A stretch of 64,000 nt of DNA from an uncultured bacterium. Its GTDB lineage: Bacteria > Cyanobacteriota > Vampirovibrionia > Gastranaerophilales > Gastranaerophilaceae. Positions 1 through 8,611 of the stretch are shown in pieces (position 1 is the first letter of the stretch; every line of letters starts with the position of its first letter). The stretch is taken from assembly GCA_902776035.1 (NCBI GenBank), contig CACYOO010000006.1, positions 1-64,000 on the forward strand, written 5' to 3'. Both the position numbers and the translations under genes were made by a program. The notes beneath the pieces were generated by a model. It was given only the letters and a program-made list of their open reading frames with translations, was not told where the DNA came from and searched no databases.

Positions 1-26
1 CGTGCTTGTGATGCTGACATACCCAT
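1..26 (-). CDS. N-terminus of an MGMSASQAR-type protein, truncated by the window edge
   Basis: Only nine codons are visible, reading leftward off the window: MGMSASQA and the first two bases of an Arg codon. A good Shine-Dalgarno (AAGGAG, complement of 35-40) lies 8 bases upstream of the ATG, which supports a real start. I recall this N-terminus as recurrent in gut Melainabacteria proteins of unknown function, so it is used here mainly as a lineage clue. No function can be assigned. The 271 bases between this start and the next gene (27-297) are AT-rich, hold no ORF, and presumably contain two divergent promoters. Confidence 0.55.
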
Positions 27-297
27 AATTACTGCTCCTTAGAACCTTTTCCTTACACATGTTATTTATCGGCATATTTAAACAAAATCTTTAATTTTTT
101 GCTCTACTTTATTAACATTTCGTTACAATTGTCTCATGTGTAATATTTATTTAATAATTTTTATATAAAAATCAAATATATATATACAACCGAGATTTTA
201 AAATAAATTAAATAATAAAATACACTTTCACACATATATTTATATTAATATTGCTTAAAAAATCGGTGCATGTTAAAATCAATGCAAGGTATAAGTT

Positions 298-1131
298 ATG
301 ACAGATAAAGTTTTAGTATTTTTAAAAGAACATATTCCTATATTTATTGAAATTATTTCAGTATTTGCAGTATCTTATATTTCACTAAAAATAATAGACT
401 TTTGTGATAAAAAAATTCGTAAACATATAGTTGAAAAAAATTTTAATAATACACGTCTTTTAAGTTTTTGTCCCGTTATTAACAAAGTAATAAAAACAAT
501 TGTTCTGTTTATCATTATTGCTTCTGTAATGCAAGCACATGGTTACTCAATGACCTCTTTAATTACCGGTTTTGGTATAACAGGTATTGCGGTAGGTTTT
601 GCGGCAAAAGAAAGCTTATCAAGCTTTATCGGTTCTTTTGCAATACTATATGATAAAATTTATGATATAAATGATTATATTGTAATTAATAACGTTGAAG
701 GAACTGTTGTTGATATAAATTTACGTTCGACAAAGATAAAAACACTTGACAATCATATAGTTACAATACCAAACAATATAGTTGCCGATACTCTTGTAAC
801 AAATGTAACTGCAACAAAAAAACGCAGAATTAATAGTACAATAGGAATAGTATACAATACACCTGATGATAAAATAGAAAAAGCAATTCAGATAATAAAA
901 GAGATTATTTCAAATAATAACGAGTTTGAACAAAATCCAATGGTATATTTGGAAAAATTAAACTCAAGCTCTATAGATATACGTGTAATGGCAGATACTA
1001 TTTATCCTGATTTCAAAAATTATACACGAGTAAGAGAAAATTTTATTTTAGCAGTTGTAAAAGAATATAGAAAAGAAGGGATAGAGTTTGCGTTCCCTAC
1101 TCAAACTCTTTATATAAATAATGAAAATTAA
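298..1131 (+). CDS. Small-conductance mechanosensitive channel (MscS family)
   Basis: This is an inner-membrane channel that releases solutes on hypo-osmotic shock. The 277 residues show three hydrophobic segments (about 13-35, 60-80, 85-118). The third carries the Gly/Ala-rich pore helix typical of MscS (GITGIAVGFAAKESLSSFIGS, about 93-113). It is followed by the beta domain (DINDYIVINNVEGTV ... TLDNHIVTIPNN) and a C-terminal alpha/beta region. The length matches E. coli MscS (286). A short AAGG lies before the ATG. The gene overlaps rlmH by 11 bases, so the two are likely co-transcribed. The family call is secure; gating properties cannot be read from sequence. Confidence 0.93.
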   Translation: MTDKVLVFLKEHIPIFIEIISVFAVSYISLKIIDFCDKKIRKHIVEKNFNNTRLLSFCPVINKVIKTIVLFIIIASVMQAHGYSMTSLITGFGITGIAVGFAAKESLSSFIGSFAILYDKIYDINDYIVINNVEGTVVDINLRSTKIKTLDNHIVTIPNNIVADTLVTNVTATKKRRINSTIGIVYNTPDDKIEKAIQIIKEIISNNNEFEQNPMVYLEKLNSSSIDIRVMADTIYPDFKNYTRVRENFILAVVKEYRKEGIEFAFPTQTLYINNEN

Positions 1132-1591
1132 AATAATAGCACTTGGCAAAGTACATGAACAATATTTAAAAGACGGAATTAATGAATTTCTTCGCAGAAT
1201 ATCACCATACGCAACAATAGAAATTTTAGAGCTTCAGCCGGTTGAAATAAAGGATATGAACTTGAAATCAAAAGCTTTAGATATGGAAGCAGACAAAATT
1301 TTATCTTATATAAAGCCGTCCTCTTACGTTATCACGTTGGAAATAGAAGGAAAATCCATATCTTCAGAAGATTTTTCAAATCAAATTAAAGAAATAATTA
1401 ATTCAGGTGTGAATGAACTTATTTTTGTAATCGGTTCATCATATGGTTTATCGCCTAAAGTTTCACAAAGAGCTGATTTTAAATTGAGTCTTTCAAAAAT
1501 GACATTGCTACACAATTTTGCAAGATTAATATTAGTAGAACAGATTTATCGTGCATTTAAAATCATGAATGGTGAAACATACCATAAGTAG
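1121..1591 (+). CDS. rlmH: 23S rRNA (pseudouridine1915-N3)-methyltransferase RlmH
   Basis: RlmH is a SPOUT methyltransferase that methylates pseudouridine 1915 in helix 69 of 23S rRNA on assembled 70S ribosomes, using SAM. The 156 residues match the usual length. The family C-terminal signature is intact: FVIGSSYGLSPKV (glycine-rich SAM loop of the trefoil knot), then LSLSKMTLLHNFARLILVEQIYRAFKIMNGETYHK, ending in the conserved YHK tail. It overlaps the end of the mscS-like gene by 11 bases and is followed after about 30 bases by the RNase P RNA. Confidence 0.97.
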   Translation: MKIKIIALGKVHEQYLKDGINEFLRRISPYATIEILELQPVEIKDMNLKSKALDMEADKILSYIKPSSYVITLEIEGKSISSEDFSNQIKEIINSGVNELIFVIGSSYGLSPKVSQRADFKLSLSKMTLLHNFARLILVEQIYRAFKIMNGETYHK

Positions 1592-1622
1592 TTTATTAAG
1601 ACTTTTTGTGATAAAATAAACA

Positions 1623-1976
1623 GGCAGAGTAATCGGATAATCGCGCAGAAATGTGAGGAAAGTCCGTGCATTCAAGGACAGACAGCCGGAGAAAGTCCGG
1701 ACGGTGCGAGCCGGTGGAAAAGTGCCACAGAAATGCAGACTGCCGATGGATGTAAAAACATCACAGGCGATGGTGCAACGGTGAGGTAAAAGCATCACCT
1801 GCGTTAACGAGAGTTATCGGAAATAATACAAGGTAAACCCCTGTCGAATGCAAGATTGATATGAAGAATTTAAGGGCTGTCCGCCTGCTTCTAACAAATC
1901 GCTGAAGGGTAAAAGTAATTTTATCATAAGACAGATGATTATCTAAAACAGAACACGGCTTACGGGTTACTCTGCT
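1623..1976 (+). ncRNA. rnpB: RNase P RNA (bacterial type A)
   Basis: This is the catalytic RNA of RNase P, which removes tRNA 5' leaders. The ends pair as helix P1: GCAGAGTAA at 1624-1632 with TTACTCTGC at 1967-1975. Universally conserved blocks are present in order: GAGGAAAGTCCGTGC near 1657 (P4 5' strand and CR-I), ACAGAAA near 1727, GCAACGGTGAGG near 1773, AAGGTAAACCCC near 1830, and ACAGAACACGGCTTACG near 1948 (P4 3' strand). A run of T (1976-1982) follows as terminator. Length is about 350 nt. The ends are set from P1 pairing and may be off by a few bases. An 88-codon ORF on the opposite strand here is an artefact. Confidence 0.96.
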
Positions 1977-1984
1977 TTTTTATT

Positions 1985-2776
1985 TATCAAAGTACCCTAA
2001 ATTTCAACTTTTAATAATTTAATAAAAAATTATAACTAAATTTTAACTAAAATATTATTTAAAATTTTAGTTTGAAATCACTTTAAAAAACTGATTAAAA
2101 TATATGTAATCTATAGTTCAAAATAATTATCCCATATATTTTGACAAAAACAATAAAGTAAATAAAAAATACAAAAACTAACTGGTAGCAACATGAATCC
2201 TATAAATTAAATAATATTTCTATATAATTTAGGCATAAAAAATTTATTAAAGGTATTTATTTTTCTAAGTATAAGGCTTAAACTATATAGCTTATTAATT
2301 ATCAGATAATAATCTAAAAAGATAAGATTGCACAACCCTATTTAAAAGGAGGCTTTTTATGATACCAACATAAAATTAAAAAATTTAGTTGTTATAATAT
2401 AAATAATCAACTAAATGATGGGTTAAATTTATTAATACAAAATTAAAATAGAAAAATATAAATGCAATAATACTTAAAATTATTCTTAAATATTTATTTA
2501 GAGTTAATATGTTGTAGGTTATTAATTCTATTAGAAATAAAAAAAATGATAAGAAAATTAATATACTAACGACAAATACTTGACCTTCTAAAACTAATAG
2601 ATTTGATACTGTATCAATCCCTAAAGGTTTTTTGAAAAAAGTATTATATAAAATTGGCTATAATTTAAAATTGTTAATGATAAATTTAACCAAAGAAAAA
2701 TATTTAAGGTGTAAAATTTGCTTAAATTAAAAATATGCATAAAATCATTTTAACACGAAAGGAGAACAAATTATAA
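1985..2776. other. AT-rich stretch without a recognisable gene; orphan RBS and short inverted repeat
   Basis: No ORF of useful length is present on either strand. Two small structures can be seen. A near-perfect Shine-Dalgarno (AAAGGAGG, 2345-2352) precedes ATG at 2359, but the frame closes after four codons (MIPT, stop at 2371-2373), as in the surviving start of a decayed gene. Just beyond is a 9-bp inverted repeat (ATTTAGTTG 2383-2391, CAACTAAAT 2408-2416). The rest looks like decayed accessory DNA next to the following membrane-protein/toxin-like pair. Confidence 0.5.
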
Positions 2777-3178
2777 TCAATCTAGCATATTATTAACATA
2801 TAAATCTGTGTACCACCAAAGGTATACAAATAAAAAAGCAGCAGTAATTAACCCAACGGCAAAACAATAAAGTGTAATTCTTAATTTTTTATTCACGAAA
2901 AAGTTATGATTTAATTTAATTCGCATAATTATTCTTATAACAATCTCAATAACAAAAATACATAAAAATCCTATAAGTATAAGAATAAAGTAGAAATACA
3001 AAGGACCGGTAGTCCAATAATGAAGATATATTAAATCAAAAAGATTGCGTGCTTCATTTATTGAGTATCTTGAATCATGAAAAAATATTGTATAAAAAAT
3101 CATAACAATATTGAACACATATGTAAACCAAAATAGAACATTTAAAGTCCAAAATCTGCTTAATTTTAATTTTTTCAT
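2777..3178 (-). CDS. Small membrane protein of unknown function (three predicted TM segments)
   Basis: I do not recognise this 133-residue protein. It shows three hydrophobic stretches (about 10-32, 55-85 and 103-125) separated by basic loops (MRIKLNHNFFVNKKLR), giving a membrane protein with a short Lys-rich N-terminus. There is no clear Shine-Dalgarno. Its start lies only 19 bases from the start of the divergent toxin-like ORF at 3198, so the pair have no normal shared promoter space. By position it could be an immunity or accessory membrane protein for that ORF, but this is only inference from adjacency. Confidence 0.55.
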   Translation of the reverse strand: MKKLKLSRFWTLNVLFWFTYVFNIVMIFYTIFFHDSRYSINEARNLFDLIYLHYWTTGPLYFYFILILIGFLCIFVIEIVIRIIMRIKLNHNFFVNKKLRITLYCFAVGLITAAFLFVYLWWYTDLYVNNMLD

Positions 3179-3197
3179 ACAGTAATAATAACAACTA

Positions 3198-3518
3198 ATG
3201 ACACATAAGTATAACCCACTATATTTATTTGAAAATAATAAATGGTCTAAAGAAGATAAAAATGATAGTTTTAACGCAACAGCAAAATATCAGAGAAAAT
3301 ACGGATTTGAAAAAGGAACAGGTAAGCACGCAACATGGAACAATGAATCAGATGCATTTAAACATGCATTTTGGCAAGCAAAATCAACAATTTATAATGG
3401 AGAAAATTTTAGTAAAACAGTTGCAAATGCACATGAAGCTTTTGGAAATCAGGAGCAAGGTCAAACAAAAGGTTATGGAACACATGTAACAAGTCATTAT
3501 AGAAGTCGTCCTAATTAA
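3198..3518 (+). CDS. Orphan toxin-like domain protein (DUF6973-like motif), possibly a remnant
   Basis: The 106 residues contain NESDAFKHAFWQAK (about 49-62) and VANAHEAFGN (about 75-84). The spaced DAFxHAxW and AHE pattern is what I associate with DUF6973-type domains found at the C-termini of secreted polymorphic toxins. There is no signal peptide, delivery domain or Shine-Dalgarno. An in-frame stop (3189-3191) lies just upstream, so the N-terminal part of any larger toxin is missing. The likeliest reading is an orphan C-terminal toxin cassette or remnant. A small cytoplasmic enzyme is also possible. The family call is from motif memory only. Confidence 0.45.
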   Translation: MTHKYNPLYLFENNKWSKEDKNDSFNATAKYQRKYGFEKGTGKHATWNNESDAFKHAFWQAKSTIYNGENFSKTVANAHEAFGNQEQGQTKGYGTHVTSHYRSRPN

Positions 3519-3539
3519 GAACAAATTCAAACATATTTA

Positions 3540-4277
3540 TTATTTATGACTGATACCATATCCAAAAAGTGCAAAATCATATTTTACAGGATCATTTTTA
3601 TCAAAACATCTTAAGTATTCCATTACTTCCATAACGGATTTCATATCGTTTGCATTCCTATGTAAAAAACCCAATTTTCTTGACATTTGTGCAACGTGAG
3701 TATCAAACGGAATTAACAATTCCGAAGGTTGTATAAATTTCCATAAATTTAAGTCAACAGGTGCTTTACGCACCATCCAGCGCAAAAACATATTTAAACG
3801 TTTCATAGCTCCGCCCTTATTTGGATTAGGTATAAGATTGCAATACCCTTGCGTTAAATTCTCACAATCATAAAAATAATCACAAACCTTTTGCAACATT
3901 GGTAGAATACCGTTTTTAGAATGTTCTTCAAATAATGTTTTTAAAGAACTTCCATTTTTATATAAATTATGTATTTTTTCAAAAAAACAAACTACATCAA
4001 AACATTTTTGAAACCTATAACAAAAATCTAAATTATTATTTTTATCAAAATTCATAATATATTCGTATGGACGATTATCCATAATACAAAAAAGTTCATT
4101 TAATTTTTCAATAAAAACTTTTCTGTTACCATAAGAAAAACATGATGTTATAAATGCTGAAATTTCAATATCTTTTTCATTACAAAACCTGTGTGGAAAT
4201 TGAATGGGATCATTTTTGATAAAGTCTTCTGTTTCATATTTTTCACAAAGCTCATCCATTTCCTGCTTAGTAATCAT
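3540..4277 (-). CDS. TIGR02757 (DUF2400) family protein
   Basis: A conserved bacterial protein of unknown biochemical role, about 250 residues; the 245 residues here match. The N-terminal segment KYETEDFIKNDPIQFPHRF followed by DIEISAFITSCFSYGNRKVFIEKL is the usual opening of the family. The middle holds MKRLNMFLRWMVRK and the C-terminus LIPFDTHVAQMSRKLGF, resembling the helical part of HhH-GPD DNA glycosylase-like folds. Its start overlaps the tadA stop by four bases (ATGA), so the two are translationally coupled. Family membership is confident; function is not known to me. Confidence 0.85.
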   Translation of the reverse strand: MITKQEMDELCEKYETEDFIKNDPIQFPHRFCNEKDIEISAFITSCFSYGNRKVFIEKLNELFCIMDNRPYEYIMNFDKNNNLDFCYRFQKCFDVVCFFEKIHNLYKNGSSLKTLFEEHSKNGILPMLQKVCDYFYDCENLTQGYCNLIPNPNKGGAMKRLNMFLRWMVRKAPVDLNLWKFIQPSELLIPFDTHVAQMSRKLGFLHRNANDMKSVMEVMEYLRCFDKNDPVKYDFALFGYGISHK

Positions 4278-4714
4278 TTTTTCCTTATCCTTTCAAAAAA
4301 ATCATTTAAAATAATATTACAATCTTCCTCTAAAATACCACCATAAACTTTTGTTTTAGATTTATGAATATTTACCATATTAATTACAGTACCCATAGCA
4401 CCATAATTAATATCATAAGAACCAAAATACAGATTTTTTATTCTTGATTGAATAATAGCAGAAGCACACATAGGACATGGTTCAAGTGTAACATACATAT
4501 CACAATCGTCTAAACGCCAATCTTTTAATGCGGATTGTGCTGAGCGCAGGGCTAAAATTTCTGCATGAGCCGTTACATCATGTAATTTCTCTTTTTTGTT
4601 ACAGGAATACGCAATAATTTCATTATGTTTTACTATGACTGCTCCAACAGGAACTTCATTTTCGGTTTGCAATGCAATTTCTATTGCATCTTGCATAAAT
4701 CTATGTTTATCCAT
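4274..4714 (-). CDS. tadA: tRNA-specific adenosine deaminase TadA
   Basis: TadA deaminates adenosine 34 of tRNA-Arg(ACG) to inosine, which is needed to read CGN codons. The 146 residues carry the zinc-dependent deaminase motifs: HAEILALR (His ligand and proton-shuttling Glu) and PCPMCASAI (the two Cys ligands). VGAVIV and the TadA-type C-terminus (YDINYGAMGTVIN) fit TadA better than cytidine or guanine deaminases. The gene for its expected substrate, tRNA-Arg with anticodon ACG, is also in this window (27397-27470). It is the upstream member of a two-gene unit with the TIGR02757 gene. Confidence 0.95.
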   Translation of the reverse strand: MDKHRFMQDAIEIALQTENEVPVGAVIVKHNEIIAYSCNKKEKLHDVTAHAEILALRSAQSALKDWRLDDCDMYVTLEPCPMCASAIIQSRIKNLYFGSYDINYGAMGTVINMVNIHKSKTKVYGGILEEDCNIILNDFFERIRKK

Positions 4715-4812
4715 ACCTAATAAATATAAAATATATTCATTTAAATTTCAATAAAAAATAAAGTATTGTTGTTATTTGACGTATATATAGCTATTATGGT
4801 AAAAATATAAGT

Positions 4813-5769
4813 ATGAAAGGTTTGTACACAGAGAAAATAAAAACTTTTATAAAAAAAGTTCGCAAAGGTATGTCTACTTTTGATGCTTATTTTACAAAGG
4901 GTGTTGAATTATATAACAAAAAAAAATATGAGCTTGCATTAGAATTTTTTACAACTGCATTATCACAAAGCAATGCACAGAGTTATGCAAATTATAATCT
5001 TGCTCTTACGTACCAACAACTACACAAAGAGAATGAAGCCCTTGAATTTTATATGAAGTTTTTGTCTGACTACCCTAAAGATTACAGCGGCTTATTTAAT
5101 ACAGCACAAATATATTACAATCAAAATGATTATGAAAATGCATCAAAGTATTTTTTTAAATGTTTTGAAGTGAACCCTTGCGAAGAAAGCGTGCGAAAAC
5201 TTACAAAAGCATATATACAAGACGAAAATGTTGATGAGATTTTTACAATAATTGATTACATATTTAATTCAGATAACGATAAACGGCTTGCTTATGTAAT
5301 AGCACAAGTTTTTGAAAGTAAAAAATATCTTATGAGTGATATGACTTTCATTCAAAATGCTATAAATATCTATTTAAGGTTATTAAATTTAGAACCTGAA
5401 AATTATGAATATTTATACGCAGCTTCTGTAGCATATTCAAAAATGGGCGATTGGACAAATTCAATAGAATACGGACAAAAAGCATTGTCAGTAAATCCTA
5501 AATCCTGTGATGCAAACAGTCAAGTAGGTCTTGTATACTACTGTTTGGATGATATTGATAATTGTATAAAATATTATGAAAAAGCATTCAAATACAACAA
5601 AAAAAATGATTATAAAATTTATACAAACCTTGCCTATGCTTATGAAAAAGCAGACAGAACAGATGAGGCAATCGAACTGTTTAAACAAACTATTATAAAA
5701 TTTTCAGATTTTCCGTCAAAAGAAGAAATAAAAAATCATTTACGACAAATTATAAAAAATAATAATTAG
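4813..5769 (+). CDS. Tetratricopeptide repeat protein
   Basis: A soluble 318-residue scaffold made almost entirely of 34-residue helical repeats. Recognisable TPR units begin near residues 20 (STFDAYFTKGVELYNKKKY), 55 (QSYANYNLALTYQQLHKEN), 90, 195 (ENYEYLYAASVAYSKMGDW), 230 and 265, each with the A-x-x-Y/L and small-residue pattern. There is no signal peptide or membrane segment. TPR domains bind peptides or partner proteins; the partner cannot be inferred. The start could also be the internal Met at residue 20 (4870), where the repeats begin. Confidence 0.85.
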   Translation: MKGLYTEKIKTFIKKVRKGMSTFDAYFTKGVELYNKKKYELALEFFTTALSQSNAQSYANYNLALTYQQLHKENEALEFYMKFLSDYPKDYSGLFNTAQIYYNQNDYENASKYFFKCFEVNPCEESVRKLTKAYIQDENVDEIFTIIDYIFNSDNDKRLAYVIAQVFESKKYLMSDMTFIQNAINIYLRLLNLEPENYEYLYAASVAYSKMGDWTNSIEYGQKALSVNPKSCDANSQVGLVYYCLDDIDNCIKYYEKAFKYNKKNDYKIYTNLAYAYEKADRTDEAIELFKQTIIKFSDFPSKEEIKNHLRQIIKNNN

Positions 5770-5829
5770 CATATTTATTTTTATGATACTATTTAAATAA
5801 AGTTACAAAAATATAAGGAAACACAAATT

Positions 5830-7494
5830 ATGAAAACAATTTCACCATTACAAGAAGAAAGATTAAAGTACCAACCCAAATTACCTGACAGTTTATCTAA
5901 AGGTATCAACAATTTAGAATTAGAAACAGGTAGTGCAACTGAAGCCGCAGGCGATAAAGAGCAAATAAAAGAGCTTTTTGCAAAAACCTACGGCAATCCC
6001 GTTGTTACATTCAAAACAACAGGTAATTCAAAATCATCACCTGTTAAAAACGTAGGAGTAATTTTATCAGGAGGTCAAGCTCCCGGAGGACATAATGTTA
6101 TAGCCGGCTTATTTGATGCATTAAAACAAGCCAACAAGGAAAATAAATTATATGGATTTTTAGGCGGTCCATCAGGTATCATTGACGGTAAATATGTAGA
6201 AATAACTAAAGACTTTATTGATAAATACAGAAATACAGGTGGTTTTGACATAATTGGTTCAGGCAGAACGAAACTTGAAACGGAAGAACAATTCAAAAAA
6301 TCATTAGAAGTATGTAAAAAACTAAACATTTCTGCAGTTGTAATAATTGGCGGAGATGATTCAAATACTAATGCTGCATTATTGGCAGAATGGTTTGTTA
6401 AAAATGATGCAGGTATTCAAGTTATAGGTTGTCCAAAAACTATTGACGGTGATTTAAAAAATGAACAAATTGAAACTTCATTCGGTTTTGATACAGCTAC
6501 AAAAACTTATGCCGAATTAATCGGTAACATTCAAAGAGATGCCAATTCCGCAAAAAAATATTGGCATTTTATTAAAATAATGGGTAGAAGTGCTTCACAT
6601 GTTGCCTTAGAAGCTGCATTACAAACTCAACCAAATATTGTATTAATATCAGAAGAAGTTGAAGCAAAGAAAATGTCATTAGAACAAATTGTAAACAGTA
6701 TGTGTGATGTTATTGTTAAACGTGCTTCAATGGGTAAAAACTTTGGTATAGTAATTGTTCCTGAGGGATTAATAGAATTTATTCCTGAAATGAAAACAAT
6801 GATTTCTAATTTAAATGATATAATGCATGATTTAGAAGCTGATACAGCTTATTCAAATGCAACAAGCACAAGAGAAAGATTTGAAATTGTTGCAGACCGC
6901 CTTGACGATTCAAATGAAAAAGTATTTTCAAGCTTACCTGCATTAATTAAATCTCAACTTCTTATGGATAGAGATCCTCACGGAAATGTTCAGGTTTCAA
7001 GAATTGAAACAGAAAAACTTTTAATTGAAATGATTAGAACAAGATTATCAGAACTGAAACAACAAGGTGAATATATTGGTAAATTCTCTGATCAGGCACA
7101 TTTCTTCGGATACGAAGGCAGATGTGCATTCCCATCAAACTTTGATGCAGACTATTGTTATTCATTAGGTTTTAACGCTTTTGCATTAATTAATTTTGGA
7201 TTAACCGGTTATTTATCCTGTGTAAAAAATCTTGTAAAACCTGCATCAGAATGGGTTGCAGGCGGAGTTCCTCTTACTATGATGATGAATATGGAAAAAC
7301 GTCATGGTGAAATGAAACCTGTTATCAAAAAAGCATTAATAAAACTTGACGGTGCAGTATTTAAAGAACTTGAAGAACACAGAGATGATTGGGCAATGAA
7401 TGACAGATATTTGTTCCCAGGTGCAATTCAATACTTTGGACCTTCAAGTGTTTGCGATATAACAACAGTTACTTTACAACTTGAAAATAAATAA
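5830..7494 (+). CDS. pfp: Diphosphate--fructose-6-phosphate 1-phosphotransferase (PPi-dependent phosphofructokinase)
   Basis: The enzyme interconverts fructose 6-phosphate and fructose 1,6-bisphosphate using pyrophosphate instead of ATP, so this glycolytic step is reversible and saves ATP. The 554 residues match the long clade (plant-beta and spirochaete type). The phosphate-binding loop is GGQAPGGHN (81-89). The donor-specificity motif is GGDDSNT, with Asp where ATP-dependent enzymes have Gly (GGDGS). CPKTIDGDL carries the Lys that marks PPi enzymes, and [19 protein letters not shown] is the substrate-binding block. An AAGGA lies 11 bases before the ATG. The gene ends in a strong hairpin shared with convergent hydE. 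Confidence 0.95.
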   Translation: MKTISPLQEERLKYQPKLPDSLSKGINNLELETGSATEAAGDKEQIKELFAKTYGNPVVTFKTTGNSKSSPVKNVGVILSGGQAPGGHNVIAGLFDALKQANKENKLYGFLGGPSGIIDGKYVEITKDFIDKYRNTGGFDIIGSGRTKLETEEQFKKSLEVCKKLNISAVVIIGGDDSNTNAALLAEWFVKNDAGIQVIGCPKTIDGDLKNEQIETSFGFDTATKTYAELIGNIQRDANSAKKYWHFIKIMGRSASHVALEAALQTQPNIVLISEEVEAKKMSLEQIVNSMCDVIVKRASMGKNFGIVIVPEGLIEFIPEMKTMISNLNDIMHDLEADTAYSNATSTRERFEIVADRLDDSNEKVFSSLPALIKSQLLMDRDPHGNVQVSRIETEKLLIEMIRTRLSELKQQGEYIGKFSDQAHFFGYEGRCAFPSNFDADYCYSLGFNAFALINFGLTGYLSCVKNLVKPASEWVAGGVPLTMMMNMEKRHGEMKPVIKKALIKLDGAVFKELEEHRDDWAMNDRYLFPGAIQYFGPSSVCDITTVTLQLENK

Positions 7495-7516
7495 TAACAA
7501 GATATAAGATAACAGC

Positions 7517-7548
7517 AAAAGCGTGTTTAAAAATGGAAACACGCTTTT
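7517..7548. terminator. Bidirectional intrinsic terminator between pfp and hydE
   Basis: A 12-bp perfect stem (AAAAGCGTGTTT 7517-7528, AAACACGCTTTT 7537-7548) with an 8-base loop lies between the two convergent genes. The A and T flanks give a U-run in either direction, so it can stop transcription of both pfp and hydE. Confidence 0.9.
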
Positions 7549-7570
7549 ATTTTGACTATTATAATAAAAT

Positions 7571-8611
7571 TTAAATTTTACATCTAAATCCTTTTGATTG
7601 AGAAATATTTCTGCCAATAGATTTTATTTTTGCAGAAATACAATTTCTGCACATTGAAGGTGATTCGTTTACACAAATTTTATTAGGGTAAATTTCATAC
7701 TGCTTTCTGTACTCACCTTCTGTAATATTAGGCATAACAACATTTGCACCGCTTTGTAAAGCTATTATTCTACCATTAGGATTGATAGTTTCCATTGCCG
7801 TTGTTGCAGGAATATTTATATTCCTGAGTAAAAGACGTATTACAGCCATAACCTTTAATGACAATTCAAAGCGTTTATTTTTAATTTCATTACTTTCATC
7901 CTTCCACAAAGGTGTTTCCGGATGAGGAATAAAAGGCCCTACTCCTATCATATCAAAGTCGCTATTTTTAAAATAAAGAATATCATTTGCTAAAGAGTCA
8001 ATTGTTTGTTCAGGTAAGCCGACAAGACAGCCCGAACCTGTCTCAAAACCTATTTCTTGCAAATTTTGCAAGCATTTTAATCTATTTTCAAAATTCATGC
8101 CGGGATGCATTTTTTCATAAAGCGTTTTATCAGTTGTTTCAATTCTTATCAAATATCTGTCAGCACCTGCTTCTTTATATGCCTTATACTCATCATAACT
8201 CTTTTCACCTAAACTTAAAGTAAGTGCAACATCCATTTCTTTTATACGTGAAATAATTTTACACATTCTTTCTTGTGTAAAATATTTATCTTCACCTGAC
8301 TGCAAAACGATTGTTTTATAACCGTATTCAACTCCCCTAGAAGCAAAGTCGATTATCTCATCTTCACTAAGCCGATACCTTGATATCTTATGATTTTCAT
8401 TGCGTAATCCGCAATACTTGCAAGGATTTTTGCAAATATTTGAAAATTCGATAAGTCCTCTTAAGTGAACATCATCTCCCACATACTGCCTACGACATTC
8501 ATCAGCATATTTAAACAGTAACTCTCCATCAGAATTTAATAACTCGACAATATCTGAATGACTAATATTATTATCTGTTTTTGTTTTTTCAAGTATATTT
8601 TTTATATTCAT
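7571..8611 (-). CDS. hydE: [FeFe]-hydrogenase maturation radical SAM protein HydE
   Basis: HydE is a radical SAM enzyme that, with HydF and HydG, builds the diiron subcluster of [FeFe]-hydrogenase. The 346 residues fit the family. The radical-SAM cluster motif CxxxCxxC is at 60, 64 and 67 (CKNPCKYCGLR), preceded by LRGLIEFSN. Near the C-terminus is a second Cys set, C-x7-C-x2-C (CVNESPSMCRNC), which marks the auxiliary cluster site of HydE and separates it from biotin synthase. It abuts mnmA with no gap and is probably co-transcribed with it. HydF, HydG and the hydrogenase are not in the window. Confidence 0.88.
   Translation of the reverse strand: MNIKNILEKTKTDNNISHSDIVELLNSDGELLFKYADECRRQYVGDDVHLRGLIEFSNICKNPCKYCGLRNENHKISRYRLSEDEIIDFASRGVEYGYKTIVLQSGEDKYFTQERMCKIISRIKEMDVALTLSLGEKSYDEYKAYKEAGADRYLIRIETTDKTLYEKMHPGMNFENRLKCLQNLQEIGFETGSGCLVGLPEQTIDSLANDILYFKNSDFDMIGVGPFIPHPETPLWKDESNEIKNKRFELSLKVMAVIRLLLRNINIPATTAMETINPNGRIIALQSGANVVMPNITEGEYRKQYEIYPNKICVNESPSMCRNCISAKIKSIGRNISQSKGFRCKI

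Noticed and set aside
1532-1798. 88-codon ORF on the minus strand
   Set aside because: It lies across the end of rlmH and the 5' half of RNase P RNA; its codons simply mirror the conserved RNA.
3229-3489. 86-codon ORF in the +1 frame of the toxin-like ORF
   Set aside because: Lys/Gln/Met-rich with no domain pattern; the other frame has the DAFKHAFW motif.
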